Below, in pieces: positions 55,104 to 56,293 of a stretch of DNA of 56,293 nt. The translations under genes were made by a program, and so were the position numbers. The DNA is from Pelagibacteraceae bacterium AG-333-C14 (GTDB taxonomy: Bacteria; Pseudomonadota; Alphaproteobacteria; Pelagibacterales; AG-422-B15): contig QBZD01000006.1 of NCBI GenBank assembly GCA_003282485.1, positions 1 to 56,293 on the forward strand. Reading direction: 5' to 3'. Each line of letters starts with the position of its first letter. Within the stretch, counting starts at the first letter, position 1. A model generated the notes under the pieces. The model worked only from the letters and a program-made list of their open reading frames with translations, made no database searches and was not told where the DNA came from.

Positions 55104-56293
55104 CTAACTTTTTAGATGCTGAACTATCTTATGAGATAATTTCTCAGCAACTTCCTCTTTTCGCATCTGTTTCCAGTTTTCGGTTTCAGATTTAGAAATA
55201 AAATGAATCTCATTTGTATCTTTACCAATAACTCGTCCATTTGAAACATTATTACCGAGAATCCAATCACAGCCCTTTTTTCCCAATTTAATTTTTGAAT
55301 TTTCCTCTAGATTCTCAGTTTCAGCTGCAAAGCCAACTACAAGGTCTGGCCTCTTATCATTACGATTACTTAATCTAGATAAAATATCTGGATTCTCTTC
55401 TAATATGATGTCTAGCCTTGAACCGTTTTTCTTAATTTTGGTTTCACTTTGTCTCATAACTTTATAATCAGCGACTGCAGCAGCACAGATAGCAATATTT
55501 ACAGGCAACGCTTTATCGCATTCGAACATCATTTCATCAGCCGATGACACATGAACAACCTTATCAACATTGGGATCAGGTAATTTAGTTGGTCCAGAGA
55601 TTAAAGTTGTATGAGCACCCAATGATGATAATTTTTCTGCAATTGTGTAGCCCTGCTTCCCAGAAGATTCGTTAGAAATAAATCTTACAGGGTCTATCAT
55701 TTCTTTTGTTGGCCCAGATGTAACAAGAGCTGAAAAATCTCTAAGTGGTTTGAAATCTAAACTATTAATAAAATCAATTGTATATTTTATAATTTCACTC
55801 GGTTCACTCATTCGGCCTTCACCATATTCTCCGCAAGCCATTTCACCATTTTCCGGTCCAACAAATTTTATGCCATCATTCCTAAGAGTTTGAATATTTC
55901 TTTGTGTTGCATTATTAAGCCACATTCTTACATTCATTGCTGGTGCAATAATAATGGGTTTATTTGTAGCCACCAAAACAGTTGATGCTAAATCGTCTGT
56001 ATTCCCATATCCAATTTTGGACATGATGTTTGCTGTTGCAGGCGCGACAAGAATGACGTCAGCTTGTCTGGAAAGCTGTATATGACCCATTTCATGTTCA
56101 TCAGTTAAGTTGAATAGATCTGTATAAACCTTATTTTCTGATAAGCTTTCAATGGATAGGGGTGTTACAAATTCTGAACCTGATTTTGTTAGAATACAAG
56201 TAACATCAATGTTATTGGCTTTAAGACCCCTTATTATTTCAAGCGATTTATAAGCGGCAATACCACCAGTAATGATTAACAGTACCTTTTTTG
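55104..56293 (-). CDS. coaBC: Phosphopantothenoylcysteine decarboxylase / phosphopantothenate-cysteine ligase CoaBC (5' end outside window)
   Basis: A bifunctional coenzyme A enzyme, about 396 codons visible. The frame stays open to the window edge, where it reads KKVLLIITGGIAAYKSLEII, the usual CoaC start, so only the first few codons are missing. The flavin decarboxylase half (first about 180) has APAMNVRMW and the active-site Cys in ENGEMACGEYGEGRM. The ligase half has LVTSGPTKEMIDPVRFISN and SGKQGYTIAEKL. Starting at the internal ATG at 56090 would remove about 68 residues of CoaC and is not credible. Confidence 0.96.
   Translation of the reverse strand, partial: KKVLLIITGGIAAYKSLEIIRGLKANNIDVTCILTKSGSEFVTPLSIESLSENKVYTDLFNLTDEHEMGHIQLSRQADVILVAPATANIMSKIGYGNTDDLASTVLVATNKPIIIAPAMNVRMWLNNATQRNIQTLRNDGIKFVGPENGEMACGEYGEGRMSEPSEIIKYTIDFINSLDFKPLRDFSALVTSGPTKEMIDPVRFISNESSGKQGYTIAEKLSSLGAHTTLISGPTKLPDPNVDKVVHVSSADEMMFECDKALPVNIAICAAAVADYKVMRQSETKIKKNGSRLDIILEENPDILSRLSNRNDKRPDLVVGFAAETENLEENSKIKLGKKGCDWILGNNVSNGRVIGKDTNEIHFISKSETENWKQMRKEEVAEKLSHKIVQHLKS

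Noticed and set aside
56090-56293. coaBC starting at the internal ATG at 56090
   Set aside because: The frame upstream of that ATG encodes the conserved CoaC N-terminus (KKVLLIITGGIAAYKS), so the gene continues past the window edge.
1-56293. CRISPR array, insertion sequence, prophage, tRNA or rRNA genes, toxin-antitoxin or defence island
   Set aside because: Looked for regularly spaced repeats, transposase or integrase proteins, tRNA-like cloverleaf and CCA ends, and small overlapping gene pairs of such families. None was seen; nearly all DNA is accounted for by core genes.

Overview
This is a gene-dense, A+T-rich (roughly two thirds A+T by eye) chromosomal window from an alphaproteobacterium, most likely a streamlined free-living, probably marine, lineage. 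The placement rests on gene order: hslVU beside hisB-hisH-hisA-hisF-hisE; grpE-dnaK-dnaJ-dapB; murJ-trpS-uspA-nfuA; tsaB-fur-plsC-miaB-phoH-ybeY-corC-lnt-metK-trmB-nusA-infB-rbfA-truB-rpsO-pnp; and fabI-fabB-fabA divergent from irr. Irr, a Tim44-like protein and this HslV propeptide also point to Alphaproteobacteria. I cannot name the genus from sequence alone.

Layout. 1-3.2 kb: fxsA fragment, tim44-like gene, thioesterase, hslUV. 3.3-9.9 kb: a long plus-strand run with five his genes, a peroxiredoxin and a DUF1330 gene inserted, then HIT, hotdog thioesterase, quinone/enone reductase-like and glycosyltransferase genes. 9.9-16.9 kb, minus strand: PfkB kinase, SDR, nth, dapB, dnaJ, dnaK, grpE. 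17-25.3 kb: rph-rdgB, then an LpoA-like lipoprotein gene head-to-head with rsmI, BON lipoprotein, gshB, an esterase, and maeB. 25.4-32 kb: murJ, trpS, uspA, nfuA, a cell-wall pair (Bax-like glucosaminidase and polysaccharide deacetylase), tsaB, fur. 32-47.7 kb: envelope, RNA-modification and translation genes, ending in the nusA-infB-pnp cluster. 47.7-51.6 kb: purF and the fabA-fabB-fabI unsaturated fatty acid operon. 51.7-54.6 kb: irr, then a rubrerythrin / Fe-S protein / DUF3501 operon. 54.6 kb to the end: dut and coaBC (cut by the window edge).

The window is almost wholly core genome. I see no tRNA or rRNA gene, CRISPR array, insertion sequence, prophage or toxin-antitoxin pair, no gene-free stretch above 300 bases, and no wholly new multi-gene system. 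The best leads are regulatory and architectural: (1) a perfect Irr-box-like palindrome beside a strong promoter in front of the rubrerythrin operon, with a second perfect palindrome next to it; (2) a short promoter-plus-terminator leader directly before nusA, at a locus where rimP and ylxR are missing; (3) seven convergent gene pairs that all meet within -8 to +3 bp, four of them sharing exactly four bases of their stop codons; (4) several first-in-unit genes with a -10 box within about 8-12 bp of the start codon and no Shine-Dalgarno sequence, suggesting leaderless transcripts; (5) an rdgB gene that can only start at a non-standard codon.
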